Below are positions 5,885-14,355 of a DNA stretch of 18,647 nucleotides, in pieces. Source of the DNA: UBA1138 sp036338615 (GTDB lineage Bacteria; Gemmatimonadota; Gemmatimonadetes; Longimicrobiales; Gaopeijiaceae); the NCBI GenBank assembly GCA_036338615.1, contig JAYZBT010000209.1, positions 1 through 18,647 of the forward strand, given 5' to 3'. The translations under genes were made by a program, and so were the position numbers. The first letter of the stretch is position 1; each line of letters starts with the position of its first letter. The notes beneath the pieces were generated by a model, which had not been told where the DNA came from, made no database searches, and saw only the letters and a list, made by a program, of their open reading frames with translations.

Positions 5885-7680
5885 CAGTCGAGCTCCTCGA
5901 TCAAGAGGTCATCGATGGTCGGCCACATCAGTATCACGTTCTCAGCGGAGGGGAACCACACGCCGCCTTTGCTCGGCGCCTGCGTGGCGATCGGGACCGG
6001 CTGAGCATCAGAATCATCATCATCGTGCAGGGTCGCGATACGCGGTTCTTCCGCCTCCACCAGCTCGAGCTTGCCCGAATCAGTCCCGCTGTCCACCTCC
6101 AGGACCAAGCCACCCTCGAAACGGGACCGGAGGCGGGCATCGATGCCCTCGATGCCGGCCGGGGGGCGATCACCCACAAGCAAGACCCGCGCGCCGCGGC
6201 GCTTGAGCGCCTCGAAGAGGTGGAAGAACTCGTCCTGCGCCCGTTCGGTCTCGGAGAGCGCCTCCATTCCGTGCACCATCAGCGCGTCCACCGTCCACCA
6301 CCGCTCCCGCCAGGCACCGGCCACACCAGCGCCCAACGCGCGGATGAAGTCCTCTGCGAACTCGGCCGCGGAGGTCACCGCCGTCCTGATCTCCGGACCC
6401 ACCCTCGCTTGATGCGTCCGAGCTGCAGCCGCGAGCAGCGTGCGCGCCCGCGCGGGGTCAGCGGACCAGACGTACAGGGGGTTGTACTCGGGCCGCTCGG
6501 CGGCAACGAGCTCCGTCGCGGCCTTTGTGGCGAGCGGTGGGAGGCCCTCGAGGTCCGCGAGGAAGGGGCCAGCACCGACCTTCAGGAAGGGACGCTGACG
6601 CTCGCGCACCGTCGTCAACAGCGCCTCGGCATCGGAAAGCATGTCCGGATTCTTGAGCAATGCCGCGGCAGCGCCCGGCCAGGGGTTCCCGAGGCGATCC
6701 AGCTCCTGCTCGATGTCACGCAAGCGCTGCACGTCGTCCGTGAACGCGTCCACGATGCCCTGCCACCCGTCGGGCTCGTTCCCGTCCTGGTAGGCCTGCA
6801 GACGCGCCACGTCGAAGCCTTCTCGCTCAGCGGTATCGATGGCGGCTCGAATCGCCTTTCGCCACGGCGCTTCTTTCTGCTCGACGGTCTCCTCGAGGGT
6901 CTCGGTCATTTCGTCCAAGAAGGAGCCGAACTCGTCGTCGATCCCACCCGTGACAGGCCCGAGCTTGTCCTCGCCCATCATAGCCGCGATTTCCGCGGTC
7001 GAAACCCGGCGCTCTTCCAGGTCCTGTATCGCGAAAATCTTGTTCAGCGCCCCGCCGAGCTCACGTACGTTCGTGAACGGAATGCGGCCGAGCGCCTCGG
7101 CAACTCCGGCGTCCAAGGACTGGCCTCTCGCCTCTGCTCTCTTGCGAATGATGGCGACCCGGGTCTCGTACTCCGGCACGCCTATGTCGACGATCAGGCC
7201 CCCGGAGAAACGCGACAGCAGGCGGGCGTCCAATCCGTTGATATCGGCCGGAGGACGGTCGCTCGCCAACACGATCTGACTTCCGGCCGTGGAGAACTCG
7301 TCGAGCGTGCGCAGCAACATCTCCTGCGCCTCGGGCTGACCCGTGAGGAACTGGACGTCGTCCAGGAGCAGAATGGCCAGATCACTGTGACGATCCTTGA
7401 ACCCATCCCCGTCGCCCGCCTCCAGCGCCGCCTCGAGCTCTGCGAGGTACTTCTCCAGCGCCATGTACACGACCTCGCCATCCGTCGCGTTCTTGCTCGC
7501 CTGATCGGCGATGGCGTTGAGAATGTGAGACTTACCCAGGCCTGACGCCGAGTACAGGAAGAGGGGGTTGTAGCTCGTGCCCGGAGAATCCGCCGCACGC
7601 TTCGCTGCCGCGGAGGCCAGCCGGTTGGCCGGCCCGACTACGAAGGAGCCGAACGTCAATTTGGGATCGAGATCCGTCAT
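5884..7680 (-). CDS. DnaA-like AAA+ protein with a second degenerate ATPase module, no DNA-binding domain
   Basis: A 598-residue protein from ATG 7680. The first module (about 5-235) is clearly DnaA domain III: LDPKLTFGSFVVGPANRLA, then NPLFLYSASGLGKSH with Walker A K50, Walker B LLLDDVQF (D107-D108), sensor region LASDRPPADINGLDARLLSR, and lid TNVRELGGALNKI. A linker follows (about 245-395). The second module (about 396-530) repeats the pattern, again NPLYVW and GDRPPAGIEGIDARLRSRFE, but its P-loop is SADPARARTLL without the Gly-Lys-Thr/Ser and its Walker B is DALMVHG. It should not hydrolyse ATP. The acidic tail ends in MWPTIDDLLIEELD. DnaA domain IV (DnaA-box binding) and domain I are absent, so it is not the replication initiator; a regulator or Hda-like role is possible. 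It begins an overlapping gene set with the DUF4388 protein. No convincing ribosome binding site is visible. Confidence 0.82.
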   Translation of the reverse strand: MTDLDPKLTFGSFVVGPANRLASAAAKRAADSPGTSYNPLFLYSASGLGKSHILNAIADQASKNATDGEVVYMALEKYLAELEAALEAGDGDGFKDRHSDLAILLLDDVQFLTGQPEAQEMLLRTLDEFSTAGSQIVLASDRPPADINGLDARLLSRFSGGLIVDIGVPEYETRVAIIRKRAEARGQSLDAGVAEALGRIPFTNVRELGGALNKIFAIQDLEERRVSTAEIAAMMGEDKLGPVTGGIDDEFGSFLDEMTETLEETVEQKEAPWRKAIRAAIDTAEREGFDVARLQAYQDGNEPDGWQGIVDAFTDDVQRLRDIEQELDRLGNPWPGAAAALLKNPDMLSDAEALLTTVRERQRPFLKVGAGPFLADLEGLPPLATKAATELVAAERPEYNPLYVWSADPARARTLLAAAARTHQARVGPEIRTAVTSAAEFAEDFIRALGAGVAGAWRERWWTVDALMVHGMEALSETERAQDEFFHLFEALKRRGARVLLVGDRPPAGIEGIDARLRSRFEGGLVLEVDSGTDSGKLELVEAEEPRIATLHDDDDSDAQPVPIATQAPSKGGVWFPSAENVILMWPTIDDLLIEELD

Positions 7681-7783
7681 GACCGCTGCTGCGGAAACCC
7701 TCTGCGAGACGGTGATTCTGGGCTGTAGGCCAGACGATAAGTATCGGTCTGTGGGACCGTGAAAAAAAGGGCCGTACACGCTG
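7681..7783 (-). promoter_or_regulatory. intergenic region before the DnaA-like gene, possible promoter and operator
   Basis: This 103-base gap separates the pseudouridine synthase from the DnaA-like gene and is the only space where the last five genes could have their own promoter. Read on the minus strand it holds a run of seven T (7768-7762), an inverted repeat CGGTC-N5-GACCG (7759-7745), and an AT-rich ATACTTAT (7744-7737) that could serve as a -10 region. No good -35 at the right spacing is visible. The T run precedes the inverted repeat in the direction of transcription, so this is not an intrinsic terminator. Confidence 0.25.
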
Positions 7784-8743
7784 TCATGGGAGTTCCCCCC
7801 TAGCCCATGCCGCGGCCCGGGCCAGGTCGTCCGGGAGGGGAACTTCGAAGCGCATCTTCTCTCCCGAGATCGGGTGGACGAAGACCAACTCCGCCGCGTG
7901 GAGGAACTGTCTCGGCACGCGTCGCGCCAAGTCCTTGGCCCAGGCGTGCGTTGGGCCACCCATGCCCCGCTCCCAACCGACTCCATAGACCGGATCGCCG
8001 ACCACCGGGTGCCCGATGTGGAGGAGATGCACGCGGATCTGGTGTGTGCGACCGGTCTTCAGCGCGACATGCAGAAAGTCGACCCGCTTCCATCGCTCGC
8101 TGACCGTCGCGCGCGACACCGCAGAACGACCGTCGTCCACCACAGCCATGCGCTTCCGGTCTTTTCGGTCTCGTCCGATGGGAGCATCGATCGTCACCTC
8201 ATCGTCCGCGAGGTGCCCCCACACCGCGGCATGATACAGGCGCTTCACGTCGCGTCTGCGAAGGGCATCTGAAAGCTTTTGGTGCGCCTCGTCGTTCTTC
8301 GCGACCACCAGCAGACCGGATGTATGGCGATCGAGGCGGTGCACGATCCCGGGTCGGAGACGGCCGCCCACGCCCGACAGGTCCCGGACATGAAACATCA
8401 ACGCGTTCACCAGCGTGCCGGAGCGGTGCCCTGGGGCCGGATGCACGACCATGCCCGCCGCCTTGTTCACGACAAGGAGCGCGCTGTCCTCGTAGACGAC
8501 GTCGATCGGGAGGTCCTCCGCCTCGATCTCGACCGACTCGGCTGCGGGCACCACGACCTCGATGACCGCGCCGCCGAAAACGGAGTCGGACTTCTTCGCG
8601 GGCGCTCCGTCGAGCAACACCATCCCGGCCGCGAGCAGCTTCTGCACGCGCGTACGGGAGAGATCGAGTTCGCTGGCAATGAACGAGTCGAGCCGACCCT
8701 CGTCTCCTTCCGAGACGGTCAGTCGATGCGTCGTGCCATCCAA
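7784..8743 (-). CDS. rluD: RluA-family 23S rRNA pseudouridine synthase (RluD-like)
   Basis: A 319-residue enzyme that would isomerise uridine to pseudouridine in large-subunit rRNA. An S4 RNA-binding domain (about 15-65: GRLDSFIASE, RVQKLLAAGMVLLDG) precedes the catalytic domain. The signature HRLDRHTSG has catalytic D138, and GRTHQIRVHLLHIGHPVVGD is the second family motif. Length and layout match RluD, whose E. coli targets are U1911, U1915 and U1917; exact targets here are assumed. The start chosen is TTG 8743, eight bases after a strong GGGAGG and 25 bases after the ileS stop. A GTG further upstream lies inside ileS and lacks such a site. In many bacteria lspA lies between ileS and rluD; here it is absent. 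Confidence 0.9.
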   Translation of the reverse strand: MDGTTHRLTVSEGDEGRLDSFIASELDLSRTRVQKLLAAGMVLLDGAPAKKSDSVFGGAVIEVVVPAAESVEIEAEDLPIDVVYEDSALLVVNKAAGMVVHPAPGHRSGTLVNALMFHVRDLSGVGGRLRPGIVHRLDRHTSGLLVVAKNDEAHQKLSDALRRRDVKRLYHAAVWGHLADDEVTIDAPIGRDRKDRKRMAVVDDGRSAVSRATVSERWKRVDFLHVALKTGRTHQIRVHLLHIGHPVVGDPVYGVGWERGMGGPTHAWAKDLARRVPRQFLHAAELVFVHPISGEKMRFEVPLPDDLARAAAWARGELP

Positions 8744-8768
8744 GGGCCGAGCCTCCCTCAGAAGGACA

Positions 8769-11700
8769 TCATGAGACGAGCGCACGCAGAGCGATCTTGG
8801 CCGGCGTGCCGTCGAGGTCGACGTCGCGCACGTGGGGCCAGGCCGGGTCGCTGATGTCCCCTTCCACGAGCAGCGCGGGGGCGAGCGTCTCTCCGCCGAT
8901 GAAGTCCCGATGCCGGGTCGCCGCTTCGCGGACCTCATCGGGGCCCGCGATCAGCAAATCGATGCGATCCGTGATCTCCAGATCCGCATCCTTGCGGAGT
9001 CGCTGAATCCGATTCACGAGCTCGCGAGCGATACCTTCTGCGATCAGCTCGCCGTCGAGCGCCGGATCGAGCGCGATCGTGGTCGCGCCTTCCCCCTTCA
9101 CGATCAGGTCGCCCAGGGCTTCCTGTACGATCTCGAGGTCACCCTCCTCCACCGTGTGCGACGCACCGTCGACTTCGAACTCGACCTCACCGCCGTTTCG
9201 ATACTCGGCCAAAGCTTCCTGGGGCAAAGCCCGCAGGGCGTTTGCGGCGTCGTTCGTCTTCTTGCCGAATCGCGGTCCCAATGCCCTGAAATTCGGCCTC
9301 GGCACGAGCCTGACGAGCTCGTCCGCGTTGGCGAGGAAGACGACCTCCTTCACGTTCAGCTCCTCGCGGACGACCCCGAGCACCTCACCGGAGAGCGTCC
9401 GACCCTGTGGAAGTACTGCCTCGGCCACGCGCAGCGGCTGCCGTACGCGGATCTGTACCTCCTCCCGCGCGGCCCGGCCCAGCGATACGAGGGCTCGCGC
9501 GGACGCCATGTCGGCCTCGAGCTCCTCGTCCGTCAGGTCCGACGGCTGCGGGTACCGCTCCAGGTGCACGCTGGTGTCGGTCAACGCCCGGTGCAACCAG
9601 TCGGCAACGAACGGCACGACGGGCGCCGCGAGCAGCGAGACCTGTCTGAGCGCGTCCCAGAGCGTGCGGAAAGCAGCGCGCATGTCCCCCGGGTCACTGT
9701 TGCCCCAGAAGCGGGATCGGCTCCGACGCACGTACCAGTTCGAGAGATCCTCGACCACGAAGTCTCCGAGAATCCGATAAGCCCGCGTGATCTGATAGCC
9801 GTCGAGTTCTGCGCGAACATCGCGCACGACCGAATCGAGACGCGAAATCAACCAGCAATCCAGAAGCGGGCGGTCCGCGGGCTCGGGATCTTCTTCCGAG
9901 GGTGACCACTGCTCCACAGTCGCATAAAGCGTGAAAAACTTGTACGTGTTGCGGAGCGTGTCGAAGAACTTCCTCGCCGCTTCCTTAACCCCCTCATTGT
10001 CGTACCGCTTCGGCACCCACGGATTGGACGACGTGATGAAGTACCAGCGGAGCGCATCGGCTCCGTGCTCCGCGACCGCATCCCATGGATTCACCATGTT
10101 GCCCTTGGACTTGGACATCTTCTGCCCTTGAGCATCCAAGACCATGTCGTTCACGATCACGTTCCGGTAACAGGGCCCCCTACCGAGCAACGTCGAGATC
10201 GCCATGAGTGAGTAGAACCACCCACGGGTTTGGTCGAGTCCCTCGCTGATGAAGTCGGCCGGAAAGTGTCGGTCGAACTCGTCCTGGTTTGCGAACGGAT
10301 AGTGCCACTGCGCAAAGGGCATCGCCCCGGAATCGAACCAGACGTCGATGACCTCCGGCGTGCGCCGCATGGTGCCGTCGCACTCCGCGCATCCCCAGGT
10401 GACCTCGTCGATGAAGGGTCTGTGGGGATCGAAGTCCTCCGGCAGCCCACCGGATGCCTCCGCGAGCGCGGCAAGCGAACCGATCCAATGTGTGTGGTCG
10501 GCGTCGACGTCGCATACCCAGGCGGGCAGCGGAGTACCCCAGTAGCGATCGCGTGAGAGGGCCCAGTCGATGTTGCCGCGGAGCCACTCCCCAAACCGGT
10601 TCTCGCCAACCTCGGGCGGGTGCCAACTCACCTGATCGTTGTTGGCGAGCAACTCGTCCTTCATGCTGGTTGTGCGGATGAACCATGAATCGCGGGCCAC
10701 ATAGAGCAGCGGCGAGTCGCAGCGCCAGCAGTGCGGGTAGCTGTGTGTCATGCTCCCGATGGCGAAGACCAGGCCGCGTTCCCGTAGTTCTTCGACTAGG
10801 TCCGCGTCCGCGTCTTTCACGAAGCGGCCGGCGACGAGTTCGACGTGGTCATGGAAGCAGCCGGCGGCGTCGATCGGGTTGATCATCGGCAGGCCATGCT
10901 TCAGGCCCGCGGCGTAGTCGTCCGCGCCGAACGCAGGCGCCATGTGCACGATGCCCGTTCCGTCCTGAGCGCTCACGAAACTCTCGCCCACCACGGTCCA
11001 ACCGTTCTGTTGGTCGTCCGGCGCCGGTACCACATCCAAGGGTCGCCGGTACCTCAAGCCCACGAGGTCCGACCCTTTGACCGTGCGCACGATTTCCGCA
11101 TCCTCACCGAAGAGCGCCTCGGCGCGGGCTTCAGCGACGATATAGCGCCTGCCGTCTCGTGCGACCTCTACGTAGGCGAGGTCCGGGTGCACCGCCAAGC
11201 CGGCGTTCGAGGGCACGGTCCAAGGCGTCGTCGTCCACGCGAGGAAAGCGCGACCGTCCGGGTCGGGCGACCCGTCCTCAGCGACGACCTCCGCGACGAA
11301 CGTCAGCGACGGGTCTTCGACGTCCTTATACCCCTGCGCCACTTCGTGCGATGAGAGGGTAGTGCCGCACCGTGGGCAATAGGGAACGCTCTTGTGCCCG
11401 CGGTAGAGCAGGTCCTTGTCGGCGAACGACTTCAAGATCCACCAGACGGACTCGATGTACTCGGGGGAAAACGTGACGTACGGACGCCAGTATTCGAGCC
11501 AATACCCGATGCGCTCGCTCAACTCCTCCCATTCTTCCTTGTACGTGAAGACCGAGTCTTTGCACACCTGATTGAACGCGGCAATCCCGTATGCTTCGAT
11601 GTCCGGCTTGCCGCTGATGCCGAGCTTCTTCTCGGCCTCGATCTCGACGGGAAGGCCGTGCGTATCCCAACCGGCGATACGGGTGATGCTGCGGCCCTGC

Positions 11701-11918
11701 ATCGCGTGGTACCGGCAGACGAGGTCCTTGATGGTGCGCCCAATCACATGGTGAAGGCCTGGGCGACCGTTCGCCGTGGGAGGACCTTCGTAAAATACGA
11801 AGGGCTCGCCGCCTTCGTTTGCGGCGAGTGTCCGACGAAAGAGGTCTTCCTCGCGCCAACGCTCGAGCGTCACCTCCTCCATTTCGAGGAGGCCCTTGGG
11901 CAGATCAGGATAGGTCAT
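8769..11918 (-). CDS. ileS: isoleucyl-tRNA synthetase
   Basis: A 1049-residue class Ia synthetase that charges tRNA-Ile in the cytoplasm. The Rossmann fold begins with FVFYEGPPTANGRPGLHHVI; HHVIG (56-60) stands at the HIGH position. The editing (CP1) domain has WTTTPWTVPSN. VIDVWFDSG and KMSKS (600-604) complete the active site, followed by the anticodon-binding domain (YVRRSRSRFW) and a long C-terminal extension. The HHV-IGRTIKDLVCRY wording of the first signature and the length above 1000 residues fit the second bacterial IleRS type (eukaryote-like, IleRS2), often less sensitive to mupirocin, better than the 938-residue E. coli type. The ATG overlaps the stop of the purine nucleoside phosphorylase gene (ATGA). 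No T-box leader is present. Confidence 0.97.
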   Translation of the reverse strand: MTYPDLPKGLLEMEEVTLERWREEDLFRRTLAANEGGEPFVFYEGPPTANGRPGLHHVIGRTIKDLVCRYHAMQGRSITRIAGWDTHGLPVEIEAEKKLGISGKPDIEAYGIAAFNQVCKDSVFTYKEEWEELSERIGYWLEYWRPYVTFSPEYIESVWWILKSFADKDLLYRGHKSVPYCPRCGTTLSSHEVAQGYKDVEDPSLTFVAEVVAEDGSPDPDGRAFLAWTTTPWTVPSNAGLAVHPDLAYVEVARDGRRYIVAEARAEALFGEDAEIVRTVKGSDLVGLRYRRPLDVVPAPDDQQNGWTVVGESFVSAQDGTGIVHMAPAFGADDYAAGLKHGLPMINPIDAAGCFHDHVELVAGRFVKDADADLVEELRERGLVFAIGSMTHSYPHCWRCDSPLLYVARDSWFIRTTSMKDELLANNDQVSWHPPEVGENRFGEWLRGNIDWALSRDRYWGTPLPAWVCDVDADHTHWIGSLAALAEASGGLPEDFDPHRPFIDEVTWGCAECDGTMRRTPEVIDVWFDSGAMPFAQWHYPFANQDEFDRHFPADFISEGLDQTRGWFYSLMAISTLLGRGPCYRNVIVNDMVLDAQGQKMSKSKGNMVNPWDAVAEHGADALRWYFITSSNPWVPKRYDNEGVKEAARKFFDTLRNTYKFFTLYATVEQWSPSEEDPEPADRPLLDCWLISRLDSVVRDVRAELDGYQITRAYRILGDFVVEDLSNWYVRRSRSRFWGNSDPGDMRAAFRTLWDALRQVSLLAAPVVPFVADWLHRALTDTSVHLERYPQPSDLTDEELEADMASARALVSLGRAAREEVQIRVRQPLRVAEAVLPQGRTLSGEVLGVVREELNVKEVVFLANADELVRLVPRPNFRALGPRFGKKTNDAANALRALPQEALAEYRNGGEVEFEVDGASHTVEEGDLEIVQEALGDLIVKGEGATTIALDPALDGELIAEGIARELVNRIQRLRKDADLEITDRIDLLIAGPDEVREAATRHRDFIGGETLAPALLVEGDISDPAWPHVRDVDLDGTPAKIALRALVS

Positions 11919-12745
11919 AGTTCTGCGACGACGTGGGCGATCAATCGGGTCAGGTCGGGCTCAGCTTTCTGTGCGTTCGCGATGATCTCCGAGAGCACCG
12001 CAACCTCCAAGGCATCCGGAAAGCACTCGTCCGTGATGATGCTGAGGCCGAGCACGGGCATGGCCATGTGGCGTGCTACGGTCACTTCGGGCACGGTGGA
12101 CATGCCCACGAGGTCCGCTCCCATCGAGCGCAGCATGCGGTACTCCGCCCGAGTCTCGAGGGCGGGGCCGGTCCAGGCCACGTAGACGCCTCGGTGCAGG
12201 CGAATTCCGAGCTCCATGGCCGCCGTCATCGCGACTTGCTGTAGGCCCCGAGCATAGGGCTCCGACATGTCCGGGAACCGAGGTCCAAAGGAGTCCTCGT
12301 TCGGCCCCACCAGCGGGCTGTCTCCCAACATGTTGATGTGATCGTCGATCAACACCAGTTCACCGGCTCGCCAGAGCGGGTTCATGCCACCGGAGACGTT
12401 GGAGACGATGAGGGTCTCGACACCGAGCCGCTTCAGTACGCGGATCGGGAAGGTGGCCTCCTGCAGCGAGTAGCCCTCGTACTTGTGGAAGCGCCCCTGC
12501 ATCACGACCACCGGAGTCTCGCCGAGCGAACCCAGCACCAGCCGCCCCGAGTGACTCTCGACCGTCGCCGCGGGGAAGCCCGGGATCTGCTCGTACGGGA
12601 TGACCTGCTGCCCGCCCACTTCGTCGGCAAGCCCGCCGAGCCCCGTGCCGAGCACGATGCCGACGCGCGGCACCCGCGCGCTATGCTCACGGATCGCGGC
12701 CACCGCGGCGTCCGCACGTTCCAGCAGCCCCTGGGGCTCCGTCAT
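11915..12745 (-). CDS. punA: purine nucleoside phosphorylase, trimeric type
   Basis: A 276-residue phosphorylase that cleaves purine (deoxy)nucleosides with phosphate, in nucleoside salvage. Motifs of the trimeric PNP family are GIVLGTGLGGLA (29-40), the phosphate-binding HSGRL (65-69), NVSGGMN (116-122), the base-binding GPALETRAE (193-201, with E197) and GMSTVPE (214-220). At the position of human PNP Asn243 the sequence has Asp (SIITDEC, D239), which may widen use of 6-aminopurines. ATG 12745 was chosen; a GTG at 12760 would add five residues, and neither has a clear ribosome binding site. It lies between divIVA and ileS, overlapping ileS by four bases; this is a housekeeping cluster rather than a purine pathway operon. 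Confidence 0.92.
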   Translation of the reverse strand: MTEPQGLLERADAAVAAIREHSARVPRVGIVLGTGLGGLADEVGGQQVIPYEQIPGFPAATVESHSGRLVLGSLGETPVVVMQGRFHKYEGYSLQEATFPIRVLKRLGVETLIVSNVSGGMNPLWRAGELVLIDDHINMLGDSPLVGPNEDSFGPRFPDMSEPYARGLQQVAMTAAMELGIRLHRGVYVAWTGPALETRAEYRMLRSMGADLVGMSTVPEVTVARHMAMPVLGLSIITDECFPDALEVAVLSEIIANAQKAEPDLTRLIAHVVAEL

Positions 12746-12774
12746 CGAAGTGATCGTCACGAGCGCGTGGGGCC

Positions 12775-13590
12775 TCAGGCCCCGCCCGATCTGCCCGCGT
12801 CGTCCTCGTCAAACGCGAAAAGCAGTGGGTCCGCCGAGTCGACCGGCGCTGCCTCCTCCCCTTCCGGTTCGGCTTGGGACTCGGGCTCGAGCGCCCCAGC
12901 CCCATCTTCGTGCTCCCGATCGAATTCGGCGTCGAGTTCGTCGACCGCCAGGTCGGGGGCGATCGCGGCCTCTCCTTGCCCCGAATCATCCGCGCTCTGG
13001 TCGGGCTCGGGCGCGGCGAATCGCTCGCCACCGAGGTCGAGATCGATGGGCCGGACCTCCAGCGGCAGTCGCTCATCCTCTACGTCGACCACGTCGATCT
13101 CACGCTCGAGCAGTTGTCGAAAGGCCTTGAGGAACCGTCTCCTACGCCGTTCCATCTCTTCGAGGGCGTCCCTCCCCTGCTCCAACCTGCGCTCGGCGTC
13201 GCGAAGTTGGTTCCGCACGTTCGCCTCGGCTTCAGCCGCCAATCGGCGCGCTTCGGTCTCGGCTTCTTGGATTTGCTGGTGCGCCCCGCTCTCGGCCTCG
13301 CGAAGCACATGATCCGCTTCGCGCTGGGCCTGTGTATGGATGTCGGCGCGCAGCTCCTGGGCGCTCACGAGCGCGTCCTGCACCGCCTGTTCACGACCGG
13401 ATTGTGCCCCCACCTGTTGCTCCAACGTCGCTGTACGCTCGCGCAAAACCAGGGTCTCCCGCACGAGGTTCTCGAGACGCTCCGCCACGATTTCCAGGAA
13501 AACGTCGACCTCCTGAGGGTCGTAGCCCCGGAGCAGCTTCTTGAAGTCCCCTCGCTTGTTGCGAACGTCGAGCGGTGTCAGGTCGATCAT
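12775..13590 (-). CDS. divIVA: DivIVA-family polar/septal coiled-coil protein
   Basis: A 271-residue protein. The N-terminal membrane-curvature-binding signature is clear: LTPLDVRNKRGDFKKLLRGY followed by DPQEVDVFLE. A long coiled coil rich in Glu, Arg, Ala and Gln runs from about 28 to 165, and the last 90 residues are an acidic, low-complexity tail (Asp, Glu, Pro, Ala) without predicted structure. DivIVA proteins mark negatively curved membrane at poles and septa and recruit division or wall-growth partners; the partner here cannot be told. The start ATG lies two bases after the yggS stop. The yggS-divIVA-ileS order is common in bacteria, usually near the end of the division and cell-wall cluster. 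The acidic tail is longer than in B. subtilis DivIVA. Confidence 0.9.
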   Translation of the reverse strand: MIDLTPLDVRNKRGDFKKLLRGYDPQEVDVFLEIVAERLENLVRETLVLRERTATLEQQVGAQSGREQAVQDALVSAQELRADIHTQAQREADHVLREAESGAHQQIQEAETEARRLAAEAEANVRNQLRDAERRLEQGRDALEEMERRRRRFLKAFRQLLEREIDVVDVEDERLPLEVRPIDLDLGGERFAAPEPDQSADDSGQGEAAIAPDLAVDELDAEFDREHEDGAGALEPESQAEPEGEEAAPVDSADPLLFAFDEDDAGRSGGA

Positions 13591-13592
13591 TG

Positions 13593-14312
13593 TCAGGCTC
13601 CTGAAAAGGCCGTCTGGGCTCGTGGCCCAAAGAGTGCCGTGCCGATCCGCACCATCGTACTGCCTTCCCGGATCGCGATCTCCAGATCGTTTGTCATACC
13701 CATGGAGAGTTCGGGACCGACTCGGTCCCCCTGAGCTCTCAATTGCTCGTGAATGTCGCGGAGCCCCCCGAACGTAGCGGCCAGCACCGCCTCCTCGGCG
13801 ACAAAAGGCGCCATGGTCATAAGTCCATCGATCTCGAGTCCAGGCAACTCAGCGAGACGTAGGATTTCATCCACCGCGCGATCCGGATCGAAACCGCTCT
13901 TGGCGGCCTCCCCCGAACTGTTCACCTGGGCCAACACGTGGATGGTGCGCCCCTGCTCGTCTGCCATGCGCGCGAAGCGCTCGGCGAGCTTGGCAGAATC
14001 CACGGAATGAACCAGGTCCGCAAAGGCCAACGCGTGCCTCGCCTTCCTGCCCTGCACATGGCCAATCATGTGCCAGGTAGCCGCATCCCGGCCCAGCGCA
14101 CCGACCTTGCTCTCCAGCTCCTCGATCCTGTTCTCGCCCAGGTCGGTCAGCCCTGCGCTCAAAGCCGCCTTGACCGCCTCCAGCGGGTGTGACTTGGTCA
14201 CCGCGACGAGGCGCACCGAGGCCGAGTCTCGGCCCGCCGCATGCGCGGCCTGCGCGATGCATTCGCGCACACGAGGCAGCGTCTCCGCCAAGAGCGTCTG
14301 GTACGTGGTCAT
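13593..14312 (-). CDS. yggS: YggS/PROSC-family pyridoxal-phosphate homeostasis protein
   Basis: A 239-residue single-domain protein of the alanine-racemase fold. The PLP-binding lysine is K40 in RLVAVTKSHP. The family motifs GENRIEE, WHMIGHVQGRK, VHSVDS, QVNSSGEAAKSGF, LMTMAP, and at the end LSMGMTNDLEIAI followed by STMVRIGTALFG are all present, so the gene looks intact. YggS proteins bind PLP and keep free vitamin B6 and amino-acid pools in balance, without a known catalytic reaction. ATG 14312 was chosen because it opens the usual N-terminus (MTTYQTLLAETL); ATG 14327 and GTG 14330 would add a few residues. It is the first gene after the tonB terminator and probably leads the yggS-divIVA-pnp-ileS-rluD transcript. 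Confidence 0.93.
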   Translation of the reverse strand: MTTYQTLLAETLPRVRECIAQAAHAAGRDSASVRLVAVTKSHPLEAVKAALSAGLTDLGENRIEELESKVGALGRDAATWHMIGHVQGRKARHALAFADLVHSVDSAKLAERFARMADEQGRTIHVLAQVNSSGEAAKSGFDPDRAVDEILRLAELPGLEIDGLMTMAPFVAEEAVLAATFGGLRDIHEQLRAQGDRVGPELSMGMTNDLEIAIREGSTMVRIGTALFGPRAQTAFSGA

Positions 14313-14355
14313 CGTGACACTCGACATCACAGTGGGTTGGTCATGAGCAGGTGAT

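Noticed and set aside
5866..7545. Long open frame on the plus strand, antisense to the DnaA-like gene
   Set aside because: It has no recognisable domain, no ribosome binding site and His/Arg-rich composition typical of the antisense frame of GC-rich coding DNA. The minus-strand DnaA motifs settle it.
7762..7768. T run after the rluD gene as an intrinsic terminator
   Set aside because: No stable GC-rich stem precedes it in the direction of transcription; the inverted repeat lies after it.
8744..8938. Longer N-terminus for the pseudouridine synthase
   Set aside because: This part lies within ileS, is unlike the family, and the TTG at 8743 has a strong ribosome binding site at proper distance.
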